From Firmicutes bacterium CAG:646 (GTDB lineage: Bacteria; Bacillota; Clostridia; Lachnospirales; Lachnospiraceae): a stretch of DNA of 24,926 nt. Below are positions 1-7,946 of the stretch, piece by piece. The notes under the pieces are model-generated. The model searched no databases. It was not told where the DNA came from and was given only the letters and a program-made list of their open reading frames with translations. The position numbers were made by a program, and so were the translations under genes. Location: positions 18,809 through 43,734 of the forward strand of contig HF995405.1 in assembly GCA_000432335.1 (NCBI GenBank), read 5' to 3'. Numbering within the stretch: position 1 is the stretch's first letter; each line of letters begins with the position of its first letter.

Positions 1-1723
1 GATATACTGCGAAGGTATTCATAAAGTCGTTCATACTCAGTGAGCGGAATTTCGGCATAAAAGCCCAGTAAATACGAAAATCAGAAGAATCCGGTTGGGA
101 AAGACTGATTTTTGTCATATCATCCGTATCTCCCCAATATACTTCGCCGCGCTCGTTGGCAGCAATTTTGCTTACCCGATCATAATAAGCAATATATTCA
201 CATTCCGGTCCAAAGGATTTTACAAAAGTGTGGAAAAATTCATCGGCAAATGCGTATACATCTTCACCGTCCGCATTAAAAAAGTGTGCATTTCCCATCC
301 ATTCAGAAGAAAGTCCTTGAGCAATCAGTGCATAATCGTTGTCATCCAGGACATAGTAGGGAACGATTCCGGTAAGCATACTAAAATAAGCCAGTCCGTC
401 ATAAGTTACCGAAAGAGTTTGTCGGGTATCCATATTTGTGAGGATACTGTCAGAACGTTTGGCATACATTGCAGCATTGTCTCCCTCATCTGTGATTAGG
501 CGAAAGGTTCCGGGAAGAACGTCCAGTGTCTGTCCGGTAAGCTGATTGAATGCAGACTCGGAGACATATTTTGTTTCTGCTAAAAGTCGTTTATATTCAT
601 AGTGGAAACTCTCATTCTCTTCTTCGACCTGGGTTTCTCCATCTTGGGCAAGGGTAATGTAGGGGATTTCCTTCCAGTCTTTCAATTTCAGGTCATGATC
701 GGCAGCTATTTCTTCGATCTCCGTCGGAGATGGAACTGTCTGATCGAGACGGTAGTCGTACATATAATCAAATTCCCAGCCTGATATGGATACAAGCTGT
801 CCGGTGCCCAGCATAGGAATGTAAAAAATAGCAAAACATGCTCCTGCTATGAGCACAGTGCTCACCAGAAGATTGTTTACCGTTTGCTTTCCCTGAAATT
901 TCATCATACTGCGGGAAATAATGTTACGGTAAGGGTTCTTTTTGTTAGAGTGCCATCCGTGAACTACAGTGTGGAGCATTACCAGATACAGACCAATGAA
1001 CACTGGAGCGTAAAACAGGTTAACCAAAACGGAAGGATAGCGATGGAATACATTTATCCAGAATCCGGGAGCAGAATATCCCAGGATTGCGCCAATGAGG
1101 ATAAGCAGCAGTCCGAGAGGACCGCACCATTTTCCAAGCTGCTTGACCGGTTCGTTTCGATGTTCTTCCTGAATCACATCAATGATATTCGTGCGGGAAA
1201 GGTAAAAATTAGCGGTGATACAGGAAACCACGATTACCAGAAGAATAAACAGTCCGGATAGGAGAAGCGCCGTATAATCCAAATGCAATGTCATTTCGGA
1301 ACTTTCTACAAGAAGCTGGAAAGAATTCCAAAGAAGATAAATCAGCGGAATGCCACCCAGCATACCAGCGAGGGAGGAAAGGCTGCTTAAAGTCAGTACT
1401 TCCCGAAATACTCCCGGCATCAGCGCTTTTTTGGAAGCGCCAAGAGCCATTAAAATTCCAATCTGCCGAGTCTTTTTACGAAAAAACAGACTTGCCGCAT
1501 AGATGGTAAATACAACACACCCGAATAAAGTGAGGGCGAAAATCATGTACATCTGTCTGCGGCTGTCTCCGCCTTCCGGTAAAATGGTAAGTATGGTGGG
1601 AGACTTCAGAAGCAGCGCATAAGCTGTAATAATCATCAGCGCAATAAAGTTGCAAAAAAAGTAGAGTTTTGCCTGTTTATAGTTGGCATGTCTTAGTTTT
1701 TGTTCAATATCTTTCATAGTCAT
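1..1723 (-). CDS. BceB-type ABC transporter permease (FtsX-like), C-terminus off the left edge
   Basis: Membrane subunit of a Bce-type ABC transporter, a family that protects Gram-positive cells from cell-wall-active peptide antibiotics and often senses them. Translation from ATG at 1723 is open to the window edge (574 residues visible). I see seven hydrophobic segments near residues 20-40, 60-80, 107-132, 150-172, 203-216, 233-250 and 285-303. A long hydrophilic stretch follows from about 305 onward. This is the BceB plan, in which a large extracytoplasmic domain sits between helices 7 and 8; helices 8-10 would lie beyond the window. The FtsX-type motif RQIGILMALGASKKAL is at 86-101. The start is supported by AGGAGG eight bases upstream. 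It follows the ATPase gene by 16 bases, so the two are almost certainly cotranscribed. Function is inferred from architecture; the substrate is unknown. Confidence 0.88.
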   Translation of the reverse strand, partial: MTMKDIEQKLRHANYKQAKLYFFCNFIALMIITAYALLLKSPTILTILPEGGDSRRQMYMIFALTLFGCVVFTIYAASLFFRKKTRQIGILMALGASKKALMPGVFREVLTLSSLSSLAGMLGGIPLIYLLWNSFQLLVESSEMTLHLDYTALLLSGLFILLVIVVSCITANFYLSRTNIIDVIQEEHRNEPVKQLGKWCGPLGLLLILIGAILGYSAPGFWINVFHRYPSVLVNLFYAPVFIGLYLVMLHTVVHGWHSNKKNPYRNIISRSMMKFQGKQTVNNLLVSTVLIAGACFAIFYIPMLGTGQLVSISGWEFDYMYDYRLDQTVPSPTEIEEIAADHDLKLKDWKEIPYITLAQDGETQVEEENESFHYEYKRLLAETKYVSESAFNQLTGQTLDVLPGTFRLITDEGDNAAMYAKRSDSILTNMDTRQTLSVTYDGLAYFSMLTGIVPYYVLDDNDYALIAQGLSSEWMGNAHFFNADGEDVYAFADEFFHTFVKSFGPECEYIAYYDRVSKIAANERGEVYWGDTDDMTKISLSQPDSSDFRIYWAFMPKFRSLSMNDFMNTFAVY

Positions 1724-1739
1724 GGAAAAGTCCTCCTGT

Positions 1740-2483
1740 TTAGTCGTCATTACTCATTTCTTTTAGCACATCCAAAAGCTGACTGTGGAAAATGGAACGT
1801 TCACCCTGTTTTTCCAGCTGCTTATAAATACGTCCGTCTTTCAATAAAATGACCCGGTCACAGAACGAAGCTGAAAAAGCGTCATGTGTGACCATAAAAA
1901 TGGTAGCACCCAACTGGGTTCGGGCTTCTTCAAAGGATTCAATGACATTACGGCTGGATTTGCTATCCAAATTTCCGGTGGGTTCATCTGCCAACAACAG
2001 CAAAGGATTGTTAATAAGACTTCGTGCAACAGCAGTACGCTGGCGTTCTCCACCGGATACCTCTGCCGGAAATTTATGCTGAATATGCTCGATGCCGAAA
2101 AGTCGGATCAGCTGGTCTGCCAGGTTTTCACCGTCTTTGCCTACTGTGCCTTTAATGATACGTGGGATTAAAATGTTTTCCCGAATGGTAAGACCATCTA
2201 AAAGCATGAAGTCCTGAAAGACAAACCCCAGTTTTTCATTGCGGATTTTAGCCAGAGAGGTTTCGTCCATATTTCCTAATTTTTCTCCGCCTAAAGTGAT
2301 GATTCCTTTGTCGTAAGGGATGTAACAGGAGATACAGTTGAGCAGTGTGGTCTTTCCAGAACCGGAGGGACCCATGACAGCTACGAATTTGCCCTGAGCC
2401 ACATGAAGATTTACTCCTTTTAACACGGGATATTCTGTTTTACCGATGTAATAAGATTTTTCCAGATTTTTTACATATAGCAT
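1740..2483 (-). CDS. BceA-type ABC transporter ATP-binding protein
   Basis: Cytoplasmic ATPase partner of the FtsX-like permease downstream (247 aa, normal for the family). All ABC motifs are present: Walker A GPSGSGKT at 38-45, Q-loop Gln90, signature VSGGERQR at 142-149, Walker B LLLLADEP at 161-168 and H-loop His200. This is the MacB/LolD/BceA type of ATPase that pairs with FtsX permeases. The ribosome site AAGGAG lies eight bases before the ATG. The gene is transcribed away from the LytTR regulator at 2728. Classical Bce modules sit beside an OmpR-type regulator and a BceS kinase; neither is visible here, so control by the LytTR protein is an inference from position and from the intervening repeats. 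It could instead serve another peptide or lantibiotic exporter role. Confidence 0.9.
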   Translation of the reverse strand: MLYVKNLEKSYYIGKTEYPVLKGVNLHVAQGKFVAVMGPSGSGKTTLLNCISCYIPYDKGIITLGGEKLGNMDETSLAKIRNEKLGFVFQDFMLLDGLTIRENILIPRIIKGTVGKDGENLADQLIRLFGIEHIQHKFPAEVSGGERQRTAVARSLINNPLLLLADEPTGNLDSKSSRNVIESFEEARTQLGATIFMVTHDAFSASFCDRVILLKDGRIYKQLEKQGERSIFHSQLLDVLKEMSNDD

Positions 2484-2553
2484 AATGTATTCTCCTTTTC
2501 TATGATTGATGTGCTTTTACCTTATCAAAAAAAAGGATGGTTGAATTTTGGGT

Positions 2554-2646
2554 TGTGAAGTTTGGAAACAATAGTGTAAAGATTGGTAGTGTGAAGCGTA
2601 AGATGTAAAATCAGGTAGCTCTTATGTAAAGTTTGGGCAAGTGAAA
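2554..2646. promoter_or_regulatory. Phased TGTRAA direct repeats, candidate LytTR-binding sites
   Basis: Between the divergent transporter and regulator genes, the hexamer TGTRAA (usually followed by G) starts at 2554, 2575, 2590, 2604 and 2625, and a weaker copy AGTGAAA starts at 2640. Two pairs (2554/2575 and 2604/2625) have an exact 21-base period. That is the period expected for the pair of roughly 9-bp direct repeats separated by about 12 bp that LytTR-family regulators bind. The remaining spacings are 14-15 bases. Binding by the neighbouring regulator is inferred. Confidence 0.45.
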
Positions 2647-2691
2647 AAATATTTATGGATATTGCAGATGGCTAATTTTTCAGAAAACTGC

Positions 2692-2697
2692 TATAAT
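2692..2697 (+). promoter_or_regulatory. Probable -10 element of the LytTR regulator gene
   Basis: A perfect TATAAT lies 30 bases before the regulator's start codon. No good TTGACA lies 16-18 bases upstream, as is common for promoters that need an activator. The repeat array ends about 45 bases upstream of this box. Confidence 0.5.
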
Positions 2698-2727
2698 AAC
2701 AGGAAAATAATGAGAGGAGACCTTCTT

Positions 2728-3453
2728 ATGCTTCGTATTGCAATTTGTGACGATGAAACAGAGGCGAGAGATGCTCTACGATTTCAGTTGGAAAAAATTA
2801 TAGATGAGGAAACGGAAGAAATTGTGTATGAATTTACTTCTGGTATCAATGCCGAAAAATGGCTGCGAAAATATCCCGGTCAGATTGATCTGTTATTTCT
2901 GGATGTGGAAATGGACGAGATGAATGGCATGGAAACAGCAGAGAAAATCCGTACCTTTGACGAGAATCTTTTGATTGTATTTGTCACTGGATATCAAGAT
3001 TATGTGTTTGACGGATATCGGGTGGGGGCATTGGATTATGTAATGAAACCGGTAGGATTGCAGCGGCTTCGGGAAGTACATGACAGGGTAAGGCATATCC
3101 TGAACGAAAGAATGCAGAAAACTTTTATCGTAAAAAACAGCGATGGAGTATATCGATTTCAATATGAAGATATTCTCTACTTTTACAGTGACAGAAGATT
3201 GGTGAATCTGGTGACAGCCAGAGGAACGTATCCTTTTTATGAGAAATTGGACGTGTTGGAAGAAAAATTAGGGAATTCTTTTGTACGGATTCATCAGCGA
3301 TACCTAGTGAATGGAAAAAAAGTGCTGCATATGGATCGGACTTCTCTGGATATTTTAGGACAGGATAAGAAAATGCAGACCTTGCCAATGAGCCGGGCGC
3401 TAAAAGAATCAGCTACTGCAAAGTTGGCAAGGATGATGCTGACGGGCGAATGA
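2728..3453 (+). CDS. LytTR-family response regulator (AgrA/LytR type)
   Basis: DNA-binding response regulator of 241 residues. The receiver domain (about 1-118) has the acidic pair Asp8-Asp9, phosphoacceptor Asp59 in LLFLDVEMDEMNG, Thr87 and Lys107 in MKPVG. The C-terminal half (about 135-235) is a LytTR domain, with the typical stretch FVRIHQRYLVN followed by the terminal beta hairpin. The reading frame is open further upstream, but the ATG at 2728 is preferred: the AGGAGA ribosome site sits just before it and the receiver fold begins at once (MLRIAICDD). The cognate kinase gene should follow; instead only its membrane end appears to survive in the next frame. The regulator itself looks intact, so it may be an orphan or may respond to an unlinked kinase. 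It diverges from the Bce-like transporter. Confidence 0.92.
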   Translation: MLRIAICDDETEARDALRFQLEKIIDEETEEIVYEFTSGINAEKWLRKYPGQIDLLFLDVEMDEMNGMETAEKIRTFDENLLIVFVTGYQDYVFDGYRVGALDYVMKPVGLQRLREVHDRVRHILNERMQKTFIVKNSDGVYRFQYEDILYFYSDRRLVNLVTARGTYPFYEKLDVLEEKLGNSFVRIHQRYLVNGKKVLHMDRTSLDILGQDKKMQTLPMSRALKESATAKLARMMLTGE

Positions 3454-3474
3454 TACGGGGAGGAGCAAATAATT

Positions 3475-4014
3475 ATGATAACTGAAATAGAGGTTTGTAC
3501 GCCTTTCTTTATATTTGATGCAGTTTGCATGTTTATCAGCGGGGGAGCGCTGTATTTTACAGTAGGAAAATTAATAGAAATAAAAAATCATTGGTGGACG
3601 AAGATATTACTTTGTATTGCATGCACCGTTGTTCCGAATATGATTATCTTTTTTTCTGACTGGGCAAATTTGCCGCCCACATTTTTATTCTTTTTGAGCG
3701 CGATATTTGTATGTTGCGAGGGAAGCGGGTTGAAAAAACTTGCAAGTGGAAATTATGTCCCTAACTTTTTGGGGACTTCTGTTCCTGAGGTGGTTGAAAT
3801 AAAAGAAAATCTAGATGATACGGTTACATTAACGGTAAATGCAGTGTGTGATATGGTTATATGCAATGATGCCCTTATTACACATAAATTAACAGTAAAA
3901 TTCAAAGAAGATGGAAGTTTTCAATATTTAGGAAATGAAATTTGGGAAGAGGATAAAATTAATGTCCCGGAATATCAGTATCGAGTGAAGGGAGAAATCA
4001 AGAATGGCAGTTGA
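3475..4014 (+). pseudogene. Fusion ORF: AgrC-like kinase membrane segment joined to the tail of another protein
   Basis: A 179-residue frame starts 21 bases after the response regulator, with GGGGAGG ahead of the ATG. Residues 10-89 hold three hydrophobic segments (about 10-33, 42-62, 67-82) like the N-terminal membrane part of GHKL/AgrC-type sensor kinases, which normally follow LytTR regulators. After Leu89 the sequence changes to a soluble, beta-rich segment with no membrane character and no HisKA, H-box or GHKL ATPase motifs. The second part resembles C-terminal regions of secreted or lipoprotein-like Lachnospiraceae proteins (possibly DUF6070; from memory and uncertain). The likely junction is near 3735-3750. 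The simplest reading is a deletion that fused two genes and removed the catalytic domain. A real small membrane protein with an added domain is the alternative. It overlaps the next gene by 11 bases. Confidence 0.6.
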
Positions 4015-5401
4015 AGAATATCGTGATAATAAAGTTATATATCACTTAAATATAGACGAAGAAGCAAAAAATATTTTAATGTATCTTAGTTCATTAAAAA
4101 CTATAAAGATCAATAGAGTAATCAAAGGTACAACTTTGGTGAGTGCTTTTTATATCTTTTCTTTAGCATTTACTTTATACTTATTTCATATGTCATTCAC
4201 ATGGATAGGTTTCGTGTTAAGTATTGGATTTGCTGCATTTGGTCTAAGTGTAGAAAAATTTAAAAAAACATTTATCAAAGCAAGCATAAATAAAGAAGAG
4301 CAAAAAATGAGTAGTGAACGAAAATATTTATTTTCAAAAGATGGTGTGGAGATCGTCTCAGAGATTGGAATTACACATAATTATTGGAGTTCATTTGTTA
4401 GCAAGGGAGAAATTGAAAATTATATTTATCTGATCCGTAAAGACAATAAAGTTCTATTGATCAATAAAAGTGTTCTATCTGAAAATGAGCTGATGATGCT
4501 TGGAAGTTTTATTCAGGAAATAGAGACAGAACCTATAGAACCGGGAAATAAAATGTCTTTTATCATGAAGATATTGGTGGCGGCTACGATGATTACCGCT
4601 ATAGTGTCATTGATATATATGGGCATTAAAATTGGATATCCTTTATCAGATGGAGAGATTTTTCGTTTATGGTTTATAAGAACAGTTCCCATCATACTGC
4701 TTTTGATTCTACAATGTTTGAATGTTATATGGACTTGTGTTTTATCTGGGATTATAAAAATGAATAAAAAGAAATCTTTATTGAAAAGAATTCTTTTGTG
4801 GGTAGTCGGAATAATCGTAGTGCTTGCAATGGCATTGGGAATATTTGTGAACATGTTAAATGACGATTCAGAACATTACAATAGTAATGGAACTGTGATA
4901 GTTAAAACTCCTGTGTGGTTAGATGAACCATCGTATAGGCTGTACAAAGAAAAAAATATTCTGGTTCTTCAGTTCTTAAGAAGTGCAGACGGAATAGAAG
5001 ACATAGATGCTTCAATTACACAACAGGAATATATGGCTAAAAAGTATGGGGATTTGGAGAAAGAATTAGAACATCAAGATGAAAATAAAAAAGTCAAGAA
5101 AATAGAGGAAGGCTATCTGAAAATATATGAAACTTACATAAAGGATACGGATGAAGAATATAGAAAAGATTATAATGCTAAGGGATATAGCTATATCGTT
5201 ACTTACGAGGATGAAACGCAGATCAGATATCTCATGTATGATCGTGATAATCAAGAAGGAACAAAGGCACAATATGTGTATTATAAGAATATAAAAAATA
5301 CAGATGGATCATGGAGTATGATGGATGCTGAGATTTTAGATATGTACCAGTATGATTACGAATCGAAAGAAGTAAAGGACTTACAAAAGACCTCCTGGTA
5401 A
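4004..5401 (+). CDS. Multi-pass membrane protein with YcxB-like N-terminal domain
   Basis: 465 residues, function unknown. Two hydrophobic segments lie near 38-60 and 64-83. They are followed by a cytoplasmic stretch (about 105-172, ending with a YLIRKDNKVLLINKS-like strand pair) that resembles YcxB-like domains. Three more membrane segments lie near 186-208, 222-251 and 263-285. The remaining 180 residues are hydrophilic and charged, with many Lys, Glu and Tyr, and are probably outside the cell. There is no lipobox, enzyme motif or known catalytic signature. The gene is visibly more A+T-rich than the housekeeping genes to the right, which suggests acquired DNA. The start ATG overlaps the preceding frame, and an AGGGAGA site lies about eight bases upstream. 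The YcxB assignment is moderate; the C-terminal domain is not recognised. Confidence 0.7.
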   Translation: MAVEEYRDNKVIYHLNIDEEAKNILMYLSSLKTIKINRVIKGTTLVSAFYIFSLAFTLYLFHMSFTWIGFVLSIGFAAFGLSVEKFKKTFIKASINKEEQKMSSERKYLFSKDGVEIVSEIGITHNYWSSFVSKGEIENYIYLIRKDNKVLLINKSVLSENELMMLGSFIQEIETEPIEPGNKMSFIMKILVAATMITAIVSLIYMGIKIGYPLSDGEIFRLWFIRTVPIILLLILQCLNVIWTCVLSGIIKMNKKKSLLKRILLWVVGIIVVLAMALGIFVNMLNDDSEHYNSNGTVIVKTPVWLDEPSYRLYKEKNILVLQFLRSADGIEDIDASITQQEYMAKKYGDLEKELEHQDENKKVKKIEEGYLKIYETYIKDTDEEYRKDYNAKGYSYIVTYEDETQIRYLMYDRDNQEGTKAQYVYYKNIKNTDGSWSMMDAEILDMYQYDYESKEVKDLQKTSW

Positions 5402-5427
5402 ATTATAGGTTTTAAGTATGAAGAGAG

Positions 5428-5464
5428 GGAGAACCCTGGCGCTTTGGCTAAGGTTCTCTGTTTT
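5428..5464. terminator. Hairpin terminator between convergent genes
   Basis: GGAGAACC (5428-5435) pairs with GGTTCTCT (5452-5459, one G-U). An inner TGGC/GCTA stem closes a six-base loop. TTTT follows at 5461-5464 on the plus strand. It lies between the convergent YcxB-like gene and blaR1 and could stop transcription from both sides. Confidence 0.65.
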
Positions 5465-5466
5465 GA

Positions 5467-7263
5467 CTATTTCCATATATTCAAATCAGACAGGATAGAT
5501 AAAGTGATATCGGCTGCTTTACTGCCAGTTGCATGTTGTTCGTTTTGAATATTTGTAGCAAAAAAGTAGGTATTATCCGCAGTTTCTATGAAGCCAATAA
5601 ACCATCCGTTGATATCTTGTCCGTTTACACGTCCGGTTCCGGTTTTTCCATAGAAGTCACCAAAAGAAGAGGATGAGATATGGATAGCGTCTTTTACCGC
5701 ATTCACATTTTCCGGTGCAAATCCCAAATCCTGATTTTGCAATCGAGTTAAAAGCTCCACCTGTTCTATCGGAGAAATTTTCAAGGAGGATTCCATCCAG
5801 TAGGAAGAAAAATCACCACTTAAATCCTCGTTTCCGTATCCGATATTGTGAAGGTACTCTTGAACGGAAATCTTACCCAGTTGTTCGTCAATGTACTCAA
5901 AATACCAGTTGACGGAAGCACTCATGGCTGACAGTAACGTCTGATCTGCGTTCCATGCTTCAAAGGGATAAGGGGTTCCATTCCATTTGATGAAAGAATT
6001 TTCAGGAGTAATAATGCCCTTTTCCAGTCCAAACAAGGCGCTGTAGATCTTATAGGTAGAGTTTGGCGCAACCTGTAAAGCAGCGTGTTTCCTATCGTGT
6101 ATTTTCCAGATGCCTTTTTTCAAATCATATAACACAAAACTGCCTTCGTATTCTCCAAAATAATTCGTAAGGTCTATTTCAGAACAATTCTTTGAGGAAG
6201 TATTCCAATGATAGTGAGTTTCATCCGCAACATAAGTAGAAACAAACGGTGCAAATGCGAGAAGCAGAATGGATGTCAAAAGAAAAGCAGTGATACTTTT
6301 TAGCTTTTTTTGTAAAGTTGGTCTTTCGTAAGATACAATATTCAGGATTCTTCGTTTCATCTGTTTCATATTTCCGCTGATTCCTGAAGCAAAAGGAAAT
6401 GGAGTCAGAGAAATCTTTTCGGCAAAGTTAATCAGTGTATTTCCATAAGCTACATAATCTTCAGATTCCAACAGATTTAAAACAGAAGAATCACAGGCAA
6501 CTTCCCGGTCATTATGCATTTCTTTCAACGCATACCAGACAAGTGGATGGAACCAGTAAATAATTCCGGCAAGGTTCATCAGAACATTTGCAATCCCATC
6601 TTTATGTTTATAGTGCTGCAGTTCATGTAACAACATGTATCGGATATCTGTCTCATTATCATCTGATATAAGATGAATGGGAAGATAGATAAGAGGTTTC
6701 CAAAATCCAACGATAACGGGGGATTTTAGATAAGCGGTGCTGTATATCGGAATATTTTTTGTAATACCAGTGTCGCTTAGGCAACGCTGATATAGTCGTT
6801 GAATCTTTTGGTTTTGAAGAGGCAGCGCAGATTTTTTCAAAATATGCAGACGTAGGGCGGACCGAATTACTAATATCAGCATGGCAATGATACCTGATAT
6901 CCAAAGTGCAAGTAACAGATAACCGATGATAGAAGGCGTTTCTCTGTTTATGGAAAGGGTGAAATCTTTCATCCAGTTTTGGGAGTCAGTAATATTCGTA
7001 TATAATGTCTGCTCTACCGCAGTTTCAGTTTGGGCAGTAGGAATAAAGTTCAGTTTTTTTAACCATGCGAATAGTTCGGATAACTTGAAAAATCGGAACG
7101 GTAAAAAGGGAACCGCTAAAAGTCCAAGCAGCAGAAACCATAAATTATACTGCATTCGGCTGGATAAAATGTTTTTCAGAATCCGTTTCATAAGCAGAAA
7201 AATGCCAATGATGCTGCAGAGCAGTATGTTGCAGATTAAAAAGCGGATCATAAAATCAGCCAT
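5467..7263 (-). CDS. blaR1: BlaR1/MecR1-type beta-lactam sensor-transducer
   Basis: Membrane antibiotic sensor of 598 aa, full length for the family. The N-terminal part has several membrane helices (about 5-25, 36-55, 112-135, 325-343). The M56 zinc-protease domain carries HELQH at 213-217, with a further ligand Glu254 in NDREVACD. The C-terminal part from about 355 is a penicillin-binding sensor of class D type: active serine motif STYK at 402-405, SVN at 450-452 and KTGT at 540-543. In this family, acylation of the sensor serine activates the protease, leading to loss of the BlaI repressor. Every catalytic motif is present, so the gene appears functional. It follows blaI by 17 bases, with an AAGGGGG ribosome site. 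No beta-lactamase or PBP2a-like gene lies in the window, so its target genes are elsewhere or unusual. Confidence 0.95.
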   Translation of the reverse strand: MADFMIRFLICNILLCSIIGIFLLMKRILKNILSSRMQYNLWFLLLGLLAVPFLPFRFFKLSELFAWLKKLNFIPTAQTETAVEQTLYTNITDSQNWMKDFTLSINRETPSIIGYLLLALWISGIIAMLILVIRSALRLHILKKSALPLQNQKIQRLYQRCLSDTGITKNIPIYSTAYLKSPVIVGFWKPLIYLPIHLISDDNETDIRYMLLHELQHYKHKDGIANVLMNLAGIIYWFHPLVWYALKEMHNDREVACDSSVLNLLESEDYVAYGNTLINFAEKISLTPFPFASGISGNMKQMKRRILNIVSYERPTLQKKLKSITAFLLTSILLLAFAPFVSTYVADETHYHWNTSSKNCSEIDLTNYFGEYEGSFVLYDLKKGIWKIHDRKHAALQVAPNSTYKIYSALFGLEKGIITPENSFIKWNGTPYPFEAWNADQTLLSAMSASVNWYFEYIDEQLGKISVQEYLHNIGYGNEDLSGDFSSYWMESSLKISPIEQVELLTRLQNQDLGFAPENVNAVKDAIHISSSSFGDFYGKTGTGRVNGQDINGWFIGFIETADNTYFFATNIQNEQHATGSKAADITLSILSDLNIWK

Positions 7264-7280
7264 AGTATTTTCCCCCTTTT

Positions 7281-7649
7281 CTATTTCTGCGAAAGAAGAG
7301 CACGAAGCGTATTCAATTCTGATTGCGATAATTTATCATTTTTGATATAGGCAGATACCATAGCTGTAATATCCCCATCGTAAAAACGATTCAGAAAGGA
7401 ATTGCTTTCCTGTCCAATATATTCACATTCTTTTATCGCCGGAGTATAAACAAACATGCGGCTTTGTTTTTCATAGGTGAGAGCGCCTTTGGTTACAAGT
7501 CGTTTGATCAGAGTATGGATTGTTTTGGGACTCCAGTTTGTGGTCTGTAAAAGTTTTTCTGTGACTTCATTTGTGCTGATAGGCGCATATTTCCATACAA
7601 TTTTCATGACCTCAAACTCAGCTTCAGAAATTTGCGGAAGTGTATTCAT
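7281..7649 (-). CDS. blaI: BlaI/MecI/CopY-family repressor
   Basis: Winged-helix repressor of 122 aa, usual size. The DNA-binding domain spans about 5-72, with the recognition region TTNWSPKTIHTLIKRLVTKG typical of BlaI/MecI. A dimerisation tail follows. The stretch SFLNRFYDGD near 84-93 is a candidate position for the inactivating cleavage, which falls at an Asn-Phe bond in the staphylococcal proteins; here Asn87-Arg-Phe89 is not identical. The gene is first in a two-gene operon with blaR1. AAGGAG lies seven bases upstream of the ATG, and a consensus promoter with an overlapping dyad precedes it, as expected for an autoregulated repressor. Confidence 0.93.
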   Translation of the reverse strand: MNTLPQISEAEFEVMKIVWKYAPISTNEVTEKLLQTTNWSPKTIHTLIKRLVTKGALTYEKQSRMFVYTPAIKECEYIGQESNSFLNRFYDGDITAMVSAYIKNDKLSQSELNTLRALLSQK

Positions 7650-7670
7650 AATGGTTCTCCTTCAAATTCT

Positions 7671-7717
7671 TACGATTGTAATATAGATATTATAGATGTG
7701 AATAGGGGGATTGTCAA
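7671..7717 (-). promoter_or_regulatory. blaI promoter with BlaI-like operator dyad
   Basis: On the minus strand, TTGACA (7717-7712), a 17-base spacer and TATAAT (7694-7689) form a consensus promoter reading into blaI. Just downstream, near the expected start site, TACAATCGTA (7680-7671) differs by one base from the TACA-NN-TGTA core of BlaI/MecI operators. Repressor binding there would block initiation. The operator is inferred from motif and position. Confidence 0.75.
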
Positions 7718-7763
7718 TTACAGACCGCATCCGCAGAATGGAATACAGATTGGAGAACTAAAA

Positions 7764-7830
7764 ATGATTACACATAAAGGAACACAAACTATATACAGAG
7801 AGACTTAATGAGACAAAAAGATGGTAAGAT
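7764..7830 (+). pseudogene. Remnant of a GNAT acetyltransferase start
   Basis: ATG at 7764, with GGAG at 7752, opens a 14-codon frame reading MITHKGTQTIYRET. This closely resembles the start of RimJ/RimL-type GNAT acetyltransferases, which often begin MITHKGTQTIETERLILR. Shifting frame around 7793 recovers a TERL-like string, after which similarity is lost. No downstream acetyl-CoA-binding motif is present. I read it as a decayed gene start, or as a surviving end left by the insertion or deletion that brought in the protease gene. Confidence 0.5.
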
Positions 7831-7856
7831 GGATCCTCAGGTTCGGGATGGAAAGT

Positions 7857-7886
7857 TTGAATTGTTTTTGTATTTTTATATATGAT
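7857..7886 (+). promoter_or_regulatory. Possible promoter of the subtilase gene
   Basis: TTGAAT (7857-7862), an 18-base T-rich spacer and TATGAT (7881-7886) lie 60 bases ahead of the protease start codon. This is a moderate sigma-A match. No BlaI-like dyad was seen here. Confidence 0.4.
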
Positions 7887-7946
7887 CCAGCCGTTCTTAT
7901 CATGGGAAAGATTTTTTTCATAAGATAGAACAAAAAGGAAGTTTTT

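Noticed and set aside
95..1509. Several plus-strand frames of 60-134 codons
   Set aside because: All are opposite the continuous minus-strand permease frame, which has clear membrane topology and runs off the window edge.
2641..2727. Longer start for the LytTR regulator at a GTG at 2641
   Set aside because: No ribosome site, it would span the promoter and add 29 residues ahead of a receiver domain that normally starts at the protein's beginning.
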